The notes: generated from the letters alone by a model not told the origin. Shown: positions 1-9,971, counted from the stretch's first letter. The stretch is 64,000 nucleotides of DNA from Clostridia bacterium (GCA_017450025.1 JAFSYJ010000040.1:1-64000); one strand, 5' to 3'. Numbers and translations: made by a program.

Positions 1-118
1 AAAAACCTCCATGATATTTTTTTAGTAATGCGGTCGCCAAACCATTTACTATTATATCATAGAGGTTTTTCTCATGCTAAAGCTTTTTATCTTCCCCCAG
101 TAGAACTGGGGGTTTATT
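1..118 (-). mobile_element. Probable left end of an IS200/IS605-like element
   Basis: Read on the minus strand, this edge carries a subterminal hairpin (arms 94-100 and 106-112, loop TAGAA), a TATAAT at 51-56 with TTAGCA 18 bases upstream, a long inverted repeat (1-17 with 54-70), and a strong ribosome binding site GGAGG at 6-10 pointing off the window. A hairpin end followed by a short leader and a strong RBS is how IS200-type elements begin, so a small transposase may start just left of position 1. No coding sequence is visible, so the call rests on layout alone. Confidence 0.4.
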
Positions 119-144
119 TCCACGCCTAAAGGCACCAAAAAGCT

Positions 145-173
145 AAAAGGGCAGGTAAAATACCTGCCCTTTT
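145..173 (-). terminator. Rho-independent terminator after hppA
   Basis: AAAAGGGCAGGTA at 145-157 pairs with TACCTGCCCTTTT at 161-173, a 13-base arm around a three-base loop. A and T runs on both sides let it work in either direction. It lies 24 bases past the hppA stop. Confidence 0.85.
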
Positions 174-196
174 ACAATTAAAAGTGTTAAATATGA

Positions 197-2278
197 TTAA
201 AACAATCCCATTCCACCAAACAATACAACAAGTGATGCAAACACTATCGAAACCATTGAAAGCAGTTTGATAAGAATATTAACGGAAGGACCTGCCGTAT
301 CCTTAAACGGATCGCCGACCGTATCGCCTACAACAGCGGCCTTATGATTTTCACTACCCTTGCCGCCAAAGTTACCGGCTTCAATGTATTTTTTTGCATT
401 ATCCCAAGCACCGCCAGAATTTGCCATCATAATAGCCAAAACAAAGCCCGAAACAAGCGCGCCTGCAAGCATACCTACAACGCCGTTGCAGCCGAGTATA
501 AACCCTACAAGAATAGGTGCTATGATTCCGAGCGCCGCCGGCAGAATCATTTCTTTAAGTGACGATTTTGCGCAAATATCAACGCATTTTGCATAGTCAG
601 CATCGGCCTTGCCTTCAATAAGTCCGTCAATTTCTCTGAACTGGCGTCTTACTTCTATAACTATCTTCTGCGCCGCGCGGCCAACAGCCTTCATAGTCAT
701 AGCACTGAAAAGGAACGGAAGCATCGCGCCGATAAACAGGCCTATTAAAACTGCCGGATTTGTGATCGAAAGATTAAGCTTACCGGGCGCAATAGCTTCG
801 ATCTTATCTGTGTAAGAAACAATAAGTGCAAGCGCTGTCAAAGCGGCAGAGCCTATTGCAAAGCCCTTACCCGTTGCAGCCGTTGTATTACCAAGCGAGT
901 CGAGCGCGTCTGTTCTTTTACGTACATATTCAGGCAGACCGGACATTTCGGCAATACCGCCTGCGTTATCTGCGACAGGTCCATACGCATCTGTTGCAAG
1001 CGTAATACCCAATGTTGAAAGCATTCCAACTGCACTGAGTCCGACGCCGTAAAGTCCGCTTGAAAAATCTGCGCCTCCGCCTGCGGTAAAGAAGCTTATA
1101 ATAATAGAAGCTGCAATAATAATTACCGGCACAGCAGTAGAAAGCATACCAAGCGAGATACCGTTTATTATAATTGTTGCAGAGCCTGTTTCAGACGATC
1201 CTGACAGGTCTTTTGTGGGCTTATATGTATCTGAAGTATAGTATTCCGTAAAGAATCCGATCAAAACACCTGCCAAAAGTCCTGAAATAACAGCCCACAA
1301 AACATTTTTATGCTCCGGAATAAGAGTATATATCAGAGCTGCGGAACTGATTGCAGAAATTATTGCGCTCGCATAAGTTCCGCGCCTGAGTGAACCAAGA
1401 AGCATTTTTTGGCTTGCCTGTTCTTTTGTGCTTACAAAGAATGTTCCTATAATCGACGCTATTATACCGACAGCCGCGATAAGCATAGGAACGAGAACTC
1501 CGTTAAGTCCGAGTCCTGCAGAAGCCGCAAGCGCGCCGCAGGAGATAACCGAGCCTACATACGATTCGTAAAGGTCAGCGCCCATACCGGCAACATCGCC
1601 GACATTATCGCCGACATTATCTGCGATACACGCCGGATTTCTGGGATCGTCTTCCGGAATACCGACTTCAACCTTACCAACGAGGTCGGCGCCGACATCT
1701 GCAGCTTTTGTAAAGATACCTCCGCCAACACGAGCAAACAGAGCCATAGACGATGCGCCCATTCCGAATGTCAGCATTGCCGGCATAATATCTTCAACGC
1801 CAAGACCAAACGCAAATTTTAAAAGAATAAACCATATGCTTATATCCAAAAGTCCAAGACCTACAACTGTAAATCCCATAACCGAGCCTGACGCAAAAGC
1901 AAGCCTCAATCCTTTGTTAAGACCTTCCTGCGCGGCATTGGCGGTTCGGGAGTTTGCATATGTTGCAATCTTCATACCTATAAAGCCTGACAAACCGGAG
2001 AAAAAACCGCCGGTGAGAAAGGCAAAAGGCACAAACGGTGTTAAAAATCCTGTAAATGACAAAATCAACAGGATAACAAACATTACCGCAAAGAATATTC
2101 CAACAGTCTTGTACTGCCGTTTGAGATATGCCATTGCTCCCTTTCTGATTTTGGCACTGATTTTTGCCATTGTTTCTGTGCCTTCGGGCTTTTTCTTGAT
2201 TTTAAAGAAATTTACACAAGAAAAAATCAATGCGATAATTGCACAGCATAGAACTACAACCGGTGCTAAAGTTTCCAT
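197..2278 (-). CDS. hppA: Membrane-bound ion-pumping pyrophosphatase (HppA family)
   Basis: This polytopic enzyme hydrolyses pyrophosphate and pumps Na+ and/or H+ across the cytoplasmic membrane. The substrate-site signatures [11 protein letters not shown] and EDDPRNPA lie near residues 190-215, and a second acidic set sits near the C-terminus ([15 protein letters not shown]). The segment [20 protein letters not shown] has Ala where K+-independent enzymes carry Lys, so by family knowledge this is the K+-dependent class; the ion pumped cannot be read from sequence. Length (693 aa) is normal. The ATG at 2278 is chosen over an in-frame Met 11 codons upstream because GAGGGGAG stands 7 bases before it. 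It is monocistronic, between its own promoter and terminator. Confidence 0.96.
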   Translation of the reverse strand: METLAPVVVLCCAIIALIFSCVNFFKIKKKPEGTETMAKISAKIRKGAMAYLKRQYKTVGIFFAVMFVILLILSFTGFLTPFVPFAFLTGGFFSGLSGFIGMKIATYANSRTANAAQEGLNKGLRLAFASGSVMGFTVVGLGLLDISIWFILLKFAFGLGVEDIMPAMLTFGMGASSMALFARVGGGIFTKAADVGADLVGKVEVGIPEDDPRNPACIADNVGDNVGDVAGMGADLYESYVGSVISCGALAASAGLGLNGVLVPMLIAAVGIIASIIGTFFVSTKEQASQKMLLGSLRRGTYASAIISAISSAALIYTLIPEHKNVLWAVISGLLAGVLIGFFTEYYTSDTYKPTKDLSGSSETGSATIIINGISLGMLSTAVPVIIIAASIIISFFTAGGGADFSSGLYGVGLSAVGMLSTLGITLATDAYGPVADNAGGIAEMSGLPEYVRKRTDALDSLGNTTAATGKGFAIGSAALTALALIVSYTDKIEAIAPGKLNLSITNPAVLIGLFIGAMLPFLFSAMTMKAVGRAAQKIVIEVRRQFREIDGLIEGKADADYAKCVDICAKSSLKEMILPAALGIIAPILVGFILGCNGVVGMLAGALVSGFVLAIMMANSGGAWDNAKKYIEAGNFGGKGSENHKAAVVGDTVGDPFKDTAGPSVNILIKLLSMVSIVFASLVVLFGGMGLF

Positions 2279-2389
2279 AATATAACTCCCCTCTGCCGCT
2301 TTAAACGGCATAAACTGTAAAATTCTTATTACCTTAAGAGGTAATAATATTAAGAGTTAAAACATAAAACTTCCTCTCTTATTTTATAT

Positions 2390-2418
2390 ATTCTACATCT
2401 TTATAATTAAAAGGTCAA
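2390..2418 (-). promoter_or_regulatory. Sigma-A type promoter of hppA
   Basis: On the minus strand TTGACC (2413-2418) is followed after 17 bases by TAGAAT (2390-2395), leaving a leader of about 105 bases. The leader holds a palindrome, TTATTACC at 2326-2333 with GGTAATAA at 2340-2347, and a small GCCG/CGGC hairpin at 2295-2309 just upstream of the ribosome binding site. Either could be regulatory, but no known riboswitch fits. Confidence 0.65.
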
Positions 2419-3057
2419 TACATTTTTATGTATTTTTTTATTTTTTTCCAAAAAGGCTCAACCTGAAGTATAAAAATGCGACCAAAAAGCAACAAAGTTT
2501 CATAATTGTACTCTTGATTTCGCGGTTTTTTGCGCGATACCTCACGCCCGTTTCAGGGGGTAAGGCGGGGAGGATCTGACCTCCCCCTTCCATATAAGTC
2601 CTCATTTTGGAGAGGGGTAATTGGTTTTCGGAAATCATCTTTCGGATATTTTTTTATAACATAGGAAATTACTCGCAAAGTGAGTAATTTAGCTTGTTTC
2701 ATAAAAGCGTACCTCTTTGCTCCCAAGATTGGGGGCAGGGAGTTGATGTGTTTGTTAAAACACTTTTTATCATAAATCGACATTGTAGTCGATATTGTTT
2801 TCTAATATTGCAATTCGGTGCAGTAAGGACTCGAACCTTTTCCAGTATTTATGCGCGTTTAAATGGTTCGAGTCCGCTCCTCCGCGCTTTTTGCCATTTG
2901 GGATGATTTAAAAATTTTGAAGCTATTTTTGCGTAATTTTGGTCAAAAAATAGTCCGCCGACGATTCGACGGAACAATTAAAAAAATGCTGTAAAACGCG
3001 TGGTTATACGGTTTTTAGGGCAGTAACCGTTTTCTTTCAGTTGTTACCGTTTTATTT
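2419..3057. other. Non-coding stretch with repeats and tRNA-like fragments
   Basis: No credible gene is seen here. It holds a hairpin AAATTACTC (2669-2677) with GAGTAATTT (2685-2693), and an inverted pair of T-arm-like sequences: GGACTCGAACC at 2827-2837 and GGTTCGAGTCC at 2865-2875. The second is followed by GCTCCTCCGCG, resembling the 3' end of a tRNA. No matching 5' half of a tRNA is present. The stretch looks like residue from integration and decay of mobile DNA. Confidence 0.4.
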
Positions 3058-3247
3058 GTGTTTTTTACAATCCCCAAGTACCACACAGTTCGGTTCAAGA
3101 AGGTTAAATCCAGTAAATTATACCTACAAAAGTTACTGCCAAGTGTATTCCGCTCAGTTATATTTTATGGTAATAATCTTGCTGGAACTACTTTAGTCCA
3201 AGCAATGCAAATCCTGAATGCCTCTGCATATTTAACTCCACTGTACA

Positions 3248-3627
3248 ATGGGACTGATTTTTCTTCATATTATCGAAAATATGGATACGATTAGTCAGGA
3301 TTCTCTCTTAAACGAAAACGATTTGATTGCAAAAAACGCATTGGATTATATAAATACATATTACAAAAATGCATCTCTTAACGAATTGGCAAAAAATATG
3401 CGACAATCATCATCTAATATTTGCAATATAATTAAAAAAGCGACGGGATATACTTTTTTTGATTTGCTACAAAAAAAAGAATATTTCAAGCCGCTGAATT
3501 CCTCACGAAAACTGATATGACCGTAGCTGAAATTATGAACGCCGTAGGATATGAAAACAGCAGTCATTTTTATAAGCTGTTTAAGGAAATATATGGAGTG
3601 TCGCCAAAAGTATACCGAAAAAAGTAA
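3248..3627 (+). pseudogene. AraC-family regulator C-terminal domain, frameshifted
   Basis: The first frame encodes helix-turn-helix 1 of an AraC domain (DYINTYYKNASLNELAKNMR, then SSSNICNIIKKATGYTFFDL). It runs into a run of eight A at 3471-3478 and derails to an early stop. Adding one A restores KRIFQAAEFLTKTDMTVAEI and the family signature VGYENSSHFYKLFKEIYGVS, ending at 3627. This is a one-base deletion in a homopolymer. No full N-terminal sensor domain is recognisable upstream; a different frame (3058-3294) is open and may be part of it. The gene is non-functional as written; a sequencing error at the A-run is the alternative. Confidence 0.75.
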
Positions 3628-3700
3628 GTCGAAAAAAATTTTATTTTTTTCAACAAATGGCCTGTTCAACGCTGTTTAGTGCCACATCGGAGCCTTTATA

Positions 3701-3838
3701 CTTGAAATATCACAACTGCCGGAGTCTCCCCTGACATTTGATGAAAAATTATGGAGTGTTTCAATAGACCACGCCACAGTTTACGATGACGAAAGGATTG
3801 TTTTTAAATTCATAAACGGAGCAGAAATCGAAGCGTAA
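3701..3838 (+). pseudogene. Serine recombinase C-terminal remnant
   Basis: Translation gives a tail of about 45 residues with LPESPLTFDEKLWSVSID, then VTVY-like ATVYDDERIVFKF and NGAEIEA. This layout (FDE-LW, a VTVY-like strand, NGxEI at the end) is typical of the extreme C-terminus of large serine recombinases and resolvases in Clostridia. In-frame stops lie just upstream and no catalytic domain is present, so it is a decayed end. Confidence 0.6.
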
Positions 3839-4148
3839 CCCCCTCAAACCGCACTCACTTTTTACAGTTGGGTGCATTTATTTTTGCCAAAGGGTGCATA
3901 GAAAACGATAGGTGGCAAAATGAGTGCATAGAAAACGGTAGCTTTTGGAAAAAAATTATGTAACTCCAAAAAACAGCTTCTAAAGCAGTCTAAAAGCGCT
4001 TAACGAAGAAAACCCAAATCGCTGAAAACCGCATAAACACTGCATTTCAGAGCAAAATAAAAGAACGCAAATCTTTTATCAAGATAAGCGTTCAGTTGTG
4101 GTGTGGGTGGCGTTATAGGACTTTTGGGGAACCCTTGTTATAGCACCG
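3839..4148. other. Non-coding stretch downstream of recombinase remnant
   Basis: No gene is seen. A short direct repeat GTGCATAGAAAACG occurs at about 3895 and 3932. The rest is AT-rich sequence without promoters or hairpins I can support. Confidence 0.3.
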
Positions 4149-4217
4149 TTAAGCACTTTTAATTCTTTCATATCCGTGATCTACGCCTACAATTTTTACT
4201 CCGTTAAGTTCTCTCAT
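4149..4217 (-). pseudogene. Start of a ParM/StbA-like actin ATPase, truncated
   Basis: A 22-codon reading frame, MRELNGVKIVGVDHGYERIK then a stop, resembles the first strand and phosphate-1 loop of ParM/StbA-type actin-like ATPases found on clostridial mobile elements, where (V/I)G(V/I)DHGY is the usual start. The rest of the gene is missing. The match is short, so this is a weak call that fits the surrounding mobile debris. Confidence 0.3.
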
Positions 4218-4513
4218 AATCTCTGCTCTTCTTTCCGTTTGTTTTTGTAAAAATTTTCACTATGCTGTCCTCCTTTGGCTCTAAATGTTCAGAAAATGGT
4301 ATTTCCGCTGTACCATTTTTCTGTGCTTTTAGAATAGCAGAACATGTAGCGAAACTCATTGAGACTGATTTGACCGAAAATTGAGCAAAAGAAAAAGGAC
4401 TAAGCTATAAATTACAGTTTAATCCTTTAATTTAATTAAAAAATAATGCTTTTGGGGATTTGTTCGTTGATATTTGGCATAAAAAATCACCCCCTTTCGG
4501 CGTTTGGATATAT

Positions 4514-4537
4514 AAAAAAGAAGCTATCTTCTTTTTT
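4514..4537 (-). terminator. Terminator after the repeat/stalk-domain protein gene
   Basis: AAAAAAGAAG (4514-4523) and CTTCTTTTTT (4528-4537) form a perfect 10-bp stem with a CTAT loop, 35 bases past the stop of the leftward gene. It could work in both directions. Confidence 0.7.
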
Positions 4538-4571
4538 AAGAAAATAACTTCTTTTATGTACAGTGCAAATT

Positions 4572-6122
4572 TTAACTATTGATTATTACTGTTTGCGTGT
4601 CACCATTCCAATCGACTTTACACCCAAACGCTTCCGAAATGGCACGTACAGGCACAAGTGTTCTACTGTTTATAACCTTAGCTGGAACATCAAGCGTGAT
4701 AGCATTTCCATTCACATACATTTTTGTTGAACCGATTTGCAAAGAAATCTTTGTTCCACCTTTTGTGCTTGTAACAGTCTGAGTATTTCCATCCCATTGT
4801 ACATCTGCACCGAGTGCCTCAAATATAGCACGAAGCGGTACAAGAGTTCTGCCGTTTTCAATGATAGGAGGCTGGTCAAATGCAACAGGAATCCCATTGA
4901 TCTTAACAGTAATATTTGAGTTAGTGAGTGATGAATCATTTATTGCTCCACCATCTGACAAATACAACGAATAATTACCATAGTATTCATCATATCCAGA
5001 ATAATAATTGGATACAGAAACAAAGTATGTTCCGGAATTTAGCTTTGTTTCTTTAGTAAAACTTATTTGTTCGGTAGTATCATTCCAATATGGCGTTTCT
5101 TTCCAAACTTCCTTTCCATTTATATCATAAATTTTTATATTTACTCTTTTCATGTTCGCATTTACTCCGATAGTCGGAGATGAAGAACAATCAATCCTGA
5201 AAAAATCAACCTCATCGTTAAGAGCTATTAATCCGTTATACTTTTGGTTCATTGCTATAAGGCTTGCTTCATTGATTTTGTTATTACTTCCATTCTGTTC
5301 TTCAGAAAATGATTCATTAGAAAAAGTAAAATAAAGCCCAAAATCGTAATCACCATAATATTCATCATAGCCTGTGTAGTAGTTAGAAAACGAAATGTAG
5401 TATAATCCTTTACATAATTCAATGCTCTTTTGATAGCTTATTTGCTCTGTAGTGTCATTCCAATAGGGAGTATCCTTCCATATTTCTGTTGCGGTTTCAT
5501 CATACAGTTTTATATTCATTCTCTTTGCATTTGCTATAAAACTTATGTCAATTTTGCCTGATTGTGGCAAGGTGAATTTATAAATATCTGTATCGTCATT
5601 AATGGGAATTAACCCAATATATTTTTGTCCGCATTCAATTTGATTGGCTGTTTTTACCGAGTTGTTACTCCCATTTTGTGATTCAGTAAAACTTTCATAA
5701 ACCGCTGTGTAAGTGATTGAAAAATCATAATCACCATAATACTCATCATAGCCAGTATAATAACATGACATAGAAATATAGTACATTCCTTTACAAAGAT
5801 AAATATCTTTTTGATAACTTATCATTTCGGTAGTATCGTTCCAATAGGGTGTATCTTTCCATATTTCGTTTCCATCTTGGTCATACAGCTTTATATTAAT
5901 TCTTTTCATCTCAGCAGATAATTTTATGCTGATTTTCCCTGCATTTTGAAGTTCAAATTTATAAACATCATTAAAGTCATCCTCGAAAATTCCCCCAGTT
6001 TTAGAATTTCCGAGAGTATAGTTCTTGGCATCCGCTAGTTCGTTCGCTGCATTTGCTGTAAGTATCATGGTGAAAAACATCATTATACACATAATACAAA
6101 TTATTATACTATTTCTTCTCAT
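4572..6122 (-). CDS. Secreted protein: three PPC-like repeats plus copper amine oxidase N-terminal stalk domain
   Basis: The protein starts with a basic, hydrophobic signal peptide (MRRNSIIICIMCIMMFFTMI, cleavage near ANA). Three tandem repeats of about 110 residues follow, each with a KLYD or KIYD strand, the block TPYWNDTTE and the tyrosine-rich YYTGYDEYYGDY or a variant. They resemble bacterial pre-peptidase C-terminal (PPC) beta-sandwich domains. The last ~115 residues form a copper amine oxidase N-terminal-like domain (GRTLVPLRAIFEALGADVQW and NSRTLVPVRAISEAFGCKV), which in Clostridia is a surface stalk, not an enzyme. I chose the third in-frame ATG because GGAAGG lies 12 bases before it; two earlier Mets are possible. 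The substrate is unknown; adhesion or wall association is inferred. Confidence 0.8.
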   Translation of the reverse strand: MRRNSIIICIMCIMMFFTMILTANAANELADAKNYTLGNSKTGGIFEDDFNDVYKFELQNAGKISIKLSAEMKRINIKLYDQDGNEIWKDTPYWNDTTEMISYQKDIYLCKGMYYISMSCYYTGYDEYYGDYDFSITYTAVYESFTESQNGSNNSVKTANQIECGQKYIGLIPINDDTDIYKFTLPQSGKIDISFIANAKRMNIKLYDETATEIWKDTPYWNDTTEQISYQKSIELCKGLYYISFSNYYTGYDEYYGDYDFGLYFTFSNESFSEEQNGSNNKINEASLIAMNQKYNGLIALNDEVDFFRIDCSSSPTIGVNANMKRVNIKIYDINGKEVWKETPYWNDTTEQISFTKETKLNSGTYFVSVSNYYSGYDEYYGNYSLYLSDGGAINDSSLTNSNITVKINGIPVAFDQPPIIENGRTLVPLRAIFEALGADVQWDGNTQTVTSTKGGTKISLQIGSTKMYVNGNAITLDVPAKVINSRTLVPVRAISEAFGCKVDWNGDTQTVIINS

Positions 6123-6292
6123 CTTTATTAACATCCTTCCCATTATTTTCGTGATTGTAACTGTTTGCGTTTCCTCGTCAATGTCAACATCAGTACTAAG
6201 ATTTTATAAATAGTGCATATATTATATCATTTTCAATATCTGCAATACTATCAATCCCAGCATTATTCATCACATTAAATTTTGTATTCCTT

Positions 6293-6330
6293 AATTCTTA
6301 CCGATGTGATAATACACACCGGTAAGAATT
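6293..6330 (-). terminator. Stem-loop after the M4 protease gene
   Basis: A 16-base arm (6293-6308) pairs with 6315-6330 with one G-T type mismatch around a six-base loop, 12 bases past the protease stop. The U-run is weak, so it may act as a terminator or 3' stabiliser. Confidence 0.6.
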
Positions 6331-6341
6331 ATTTGTATCAG

Positions 6342-9300
6342 TTAACGTAATGATTCCATACGAATATTGGAAAATGTGTAGTATGATAATTGTTCACACG
6401 CATGGTCCTCATGGCTTGTAATAGGACCAAAGCCATATGATGTGCTTTCCGTTGGGAGAGTATAACCATTTATAACCCACTCACCATTACACCAAACACT
6501 TATTTCTGTTGGTTCTACCAATATGATGTATGATTGCTTTGCATAGGGATCGCCGATATTTACTGTTGTCAACAACTGACCCGCATTTTCAACCCTATTA
6601 TAGCCTCCGTTTCTAAATGAATCCAAATCACATGGATTGATTCTTACCAGTTTTAAACCAGACTGAGTTGTCAGAATGCAGTAGCCTTCAATCGTATTGT
6701 TTTCTATTGTTGTATTAAATAAGAATCCTCCACCTTCTATGCTGTGCCAGTCAGTACGGTCACGAATTAATTCAAAACTGAACAATTTTTGGTTACTGTC
6801 TGAATTTGGCATAAAAAGAAAATCTTTATAAGGCTCCGCATTGAAGCCGTTCATGCGTATATCTCGATTTGTTATTTCGATACTATGCTCTCTATTGACT
6901 GGCTGTGGATAAATGTATTTAAATTCATAATTTTGATGTTCATACCATGTCCAGTCAAATGTATCTTTTGCTAAGTAAACATCACTACCAGTGATACCTA
7001 CATCATCAAATGCTTCTTGTATCGCTTGTATTTGTTCATCTGTAAGATTTTGTGCACGAGCCTCGTTTATTATAGCCATTCTCGCATCGACAAATTTTGC
7101 ATCAACCGTTAAATGATGTATTGAGTTATAGAATATTCTTGCCCAAGTATCGTCAGAAACTCCATTTGTACGAGAATTATGGTGATGGTTTGGATTAGTG
7201 CAGGAAGTATCATTATCCATAACCATCTTATAATATGCCAAAGTAACAATACCATTAAATGCGTGAACGCCGCCATGATCTTTCTGTTCATCTTTTGACG
7301 CATTTAAATTATATTTGTTCACCCACCATTGATCTGTAAAATCACTATAATTATCAGCACATCCCTTTGATTCTGGGTTTGACAGATTACGAGAGGCTTC
7401 TCCGCTATCTTCGCCAAATAACCATCTTCCTGTATCGTTTCTGTTTTTCCCTTCCACCAAGCTTCCCATAATATCTGCATATGCTTCGTTTAATGCGCCA
7501 GTTTCGCCCTGATAGGTTAATGTGGTTAAAAGCTCTGGACCGCCTACGATTGTATTAATTACTGCGTGAGTAAATTCATGCCCAACAGTATCTAAAGCCG
7601 CTTCATTGTTTCCGGTATTGTTAAACATAAACTGTTTGTCACTTGGTGACCAACATGCGTTGTCGTTTGCAAATACATCAATAAGCCAACGTATATCCCA
7701 TACTCCATCATACGGAACATATTCAATGCTCACATTAATGTCTCCGCTATTGCCATCAAAAGATCTTCTTCCTAACACATTAGTATAAAAATCATATACT
7801 TTAGTCATATTATAATGGGCACTAACACCTTTTTTATTCCAACCAAAAAATCCTTTTGTTATTAATCTGCCTGGCAAAACCGGAGTTGTTGTATCGCCAA
7901 TTCCCAAAAATCCTCCTGTTGTTTTATAAAGAGTTTGATAGGTTTTAATATTCCTTAGAGAGTCAGATAAATATGATGTATCACCCTCAACTTCGATATT
8001 AAATCCTCTCAAATTTCCGTTTGAATCCTTTCCTGTGTCTATTGAAGAAACACTTTGAATATTTGAAATCTCATTTAGGATTTTCCCTGCATATAGATTA
8101 TCTGCATAAATATAATATGTATAATCAAAATTCGGCAAAATATCGTACGAACCTTCAATGTTTTCATATTCTACAGCAGTAGTATTATCTCCATTAACAT
8201 CAGAGCTTGCGGGTGTATGTATATTTACTCTCCAAGTCAAAGTCGGAAGTGTTTCGTCTAAAGAGTAGATAACCAAATCACTTTTAATGTCCATAGAAGA
8301 TACGATGCTATCAACATACTCATTTATCTCACTGGTAGACAAATTAGATGTGTTCTCATCAGTGATCATATTAAGCAATTTATCACGAAATGCTTTCTTT
8401 GCATTGTTTTCAGCAACTTCAGATGATAGAGTTGGGGTAGTGTTAACGGAATTTATCTCGCTGTCATAGGACGAATGAAGTCCATTAGGTTTTCCGTTAT
8501 TATCCACAACCAAAACAATATCACTACCAAAAACAGGAATATCATCAGTAGTCGGATTCAAACGATAAAAACTTCTTTGATTTGTTCCTTCTCCAGCGGC
8601 AGAATATATTATATCATCAACTGAAAAATTGTCGTTGTTATCGCTTAATCCGAGAATAGGTGATACTTGGTTGAAAACCGTTAATGCATCAGCCTTACTA
8701 TTTACATCAATTGTAGTAAAATATCCATCTATCGCTCGCACTGTGGCATCACCATAAAGCAACGAATCAATATAACCGTCAGAAGTTAACTGATTAAGTT
8801 TACCGATGTCGATGGGCTCGTCATTTGGACGGCGACTTATATCAATAGCTTGATTAGTAAATATAATATTATACACAGTATCCGCAGATGGTTTAAAATT
8901 GATTTCATTAACAGTTTCATCGTTAATAGTAGTATTTAACAGTTCATAATCTTCAATTGAGTTTTCAACAAAGGACACGGTATTACCTACCGTCACTGTG
9001 TTTTCTCCTAAACTAAACCCATTGCTAAAAGAAACATTATCAGGAATATTAGTCGTCACTTCATTTCCTTCTGTGTCAAGAAACTTTACAGAAATATTAA
9101 CTAAAGTTGTTTGTTTCTTAGAATGTCCACCACCAGAAGATTTAATTGTATAGTCAACACTCATAACATCACTTGCAATTACACCGTCTTTAACTGCAAT
9201 TGCTTTAAGTGTTGTTGTTTTTGAAACAGAAACAGCTTTTGTATATTTTGTGCTTTTTACTGTGGGTGTCGTGCCGTCTGTCGTATAATAAATATCTGCA

Positions 9301-9971
9301 TCCTTTGTTGCTGTTGTTAAGGTAACGCTCTTTGTTCCTGTATAACTACCAGATGCAAGTGATGCTGTAGGTGCATCTAAATCACTTTTTAAAGCATTAT
9401 AGGACATAACCGCAATATCTCCACGAGTGGCAGCCTTGCTTTTTGTACCCTTAAGATTGCCTGTAATGCCTTTTTCATCGGCAACTTTTAAGTAACCGGC
9501 AGACCAGTCTTTTGGATCAACCTTAACGTCATCGCCAAATCCCAAAGCACAAACAACCATTTTAATGGCTTCTTCATATTTAACATCATCTTCTGGACGG
9601 AATTTTCCGTTTCCATCACCATTGATGATGCCTTCTTTTGAAGCAATATTAATATATCCGCTTGCCCAATGACTTGCCTCAACATCATCAAAATCAGTTT
9701 TGCCTTTCGCTTTTTCTGCATCAGCTTCTTTATCAATCATTCTGCATACAACAGCGGCCATTTCTGCTCTTGTAATTGATTTTTCTGCTCCAAATGTACC
9801 GTCAGGATAACCTGCTAATATGCCTAATTCTTCAAGCGCACTTGCTGCTGACGAGAAATATTCATTACCTTTCACATCAGAAAACGAGGTATTATCAGCC
9901 GCAAAAACACCTACCGGCAATAACGTCAAAATCATTGCCAATGCTAATAATATACTTGTAAATCTTTTCAT
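6342..9971 (-). CDS. S-layer-anchored M4 (thermolysin-family) metalloprotease
   Basis: A 1209-residue exported zinc protease. In order: signal peptide (1-24), three SLH domains (about 28-190; FSDVKGNEYF, GYPDGTFGAEKSITRAEMA, GDGNGKFRPEDDVKYEEAI) that bind wall polymer, a chitobiase-type beta-sandwich (about 200-275), a fungalysin/thermolysin-like propeptide (about 380-660), and the M4 domain. Zinc ligands are HEFTH at about 798-802 and Glu 829 in GALNEAYADIMG; the acid-base His lies in HGGVHAFNGI. The HExxH-to-Glu gap is 31 residues against 24 in thermolysin, owing to a small insertion. The ~200-residue C-terminal domain is unrecognised. The ATG follows GAAAGG by 11 bases. Upstream is a possible promoter switch (10131-11497), so expression may be phase-variable. 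Confidence 0.9.
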   Translation of the reverse strand: MKRFTSILLALAMILTLLPVGVFAADNTSFSDVKGNEYFSSAASALEELGILAGYPDGTFGAEKSITRAEMAAVVCRMIDKEADAEKAKGKTDFDDVEASHWASGYINIASKEGIINGDGNGKFRPEDDVKYEEAIKMVVCALGFGDDVKVDPKDWSAGYLKVADEKGITGNLKGTKSKAATRGDIAVMSYNALKSDLDAPTASLASGSYTGTKSVTLTTATKDADIYYTTDGTTPTVKSTKYTKAVSVSKTTTLKAIAVKDGVIASDVMSVDYTIKSSGGGHSKKQTTLVNISVKFLDTEGNEVTTNIPDNVSFSNGFSLGENTVTVGNTVSFVENSIEDYELLNTTINDETVNEINFKPSADTVYNIIFTNQAIDISRRPNDEPIDIGKLNQLTSDGYIDSLLYGDATVRAIDGYFTTIDVNSKADALTVFNQVSPILGLSDNNDNFSVDDIIYSAAGEGTNQRSFYRLNPTTDDIPVFGSDIVLVVDNNGKPNGLHSSYDSEINSVNTTPTLSSEVAENNAKKAFRDKLLNMITDENTSNLSTSEINEYVDSIVSSMDIKSDLVIYSLDETLPTLTWRVNIHTPASSDVNGDNTTAVEYENIEGSYDILPNFDYTYYIYADNLYAGKILNEISNIQSVSSIDTGKDSNGNLRGFNIEVEGDTSYLSDSLRNIKTYQTLYKTTGGFLGIGDTTTPVLPGRLITKGFFGWNKKGVSAHYNMTKVYDFYTNVLGRRSFDGNSGDINVSIEYVPYDGVWDIRWLIDVFANDNACWSPSDKQFMFNNTGNNEAALDTVGHEFTHAVINTIVGGPELLTTLTYQGETGALNEAYADIMGSLVEGKNRNDTGRWLFGEDSGEASRNLSNPESKGCADNYSDFTDQWWVNKYNLNASKDEQKDHGGVHAFNGIVTLAYYKMVMDNDTSCTNPNHHHNSRTNGVSDDTWARIFYNSIHHLTVDAKFVDARMAIINEARAQNLTDEQIQAIQEAFDDVGITGSDVYLAKDTFDWTWYEHQNYEFKYIYPQPVNREHSIEITNRDIRMNGFNAEPYKDFLFMPNSDSNQKLFSFELIRDRTDWHSIEGGGFLFNTTIENNTIEGYCILTTQSGLKLVRINPCDLDSFRNGGYNRVENAGQLLTTVNIGDPYAKQSYIILVEPTEISVWCNGEWVINGYTLPTESTSYGFGPITSHEDHACEQLSYYTFSNIRMESLR

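Noticed and set aside
1409-2285. Long open frames on the plus strand opposite hppA
   Set aside because: They lack ribosome binding sites and family resemblance, and lie opposite a well-supported 693-codon gene; they are shadows of its codon pattern.
2820-2890. A complete tRNA gene
   Set aside because: Only T-arm-like and 3'-end-like sequence is present; no D-arm, anticodon arm or pairing acceptor strand can be found.
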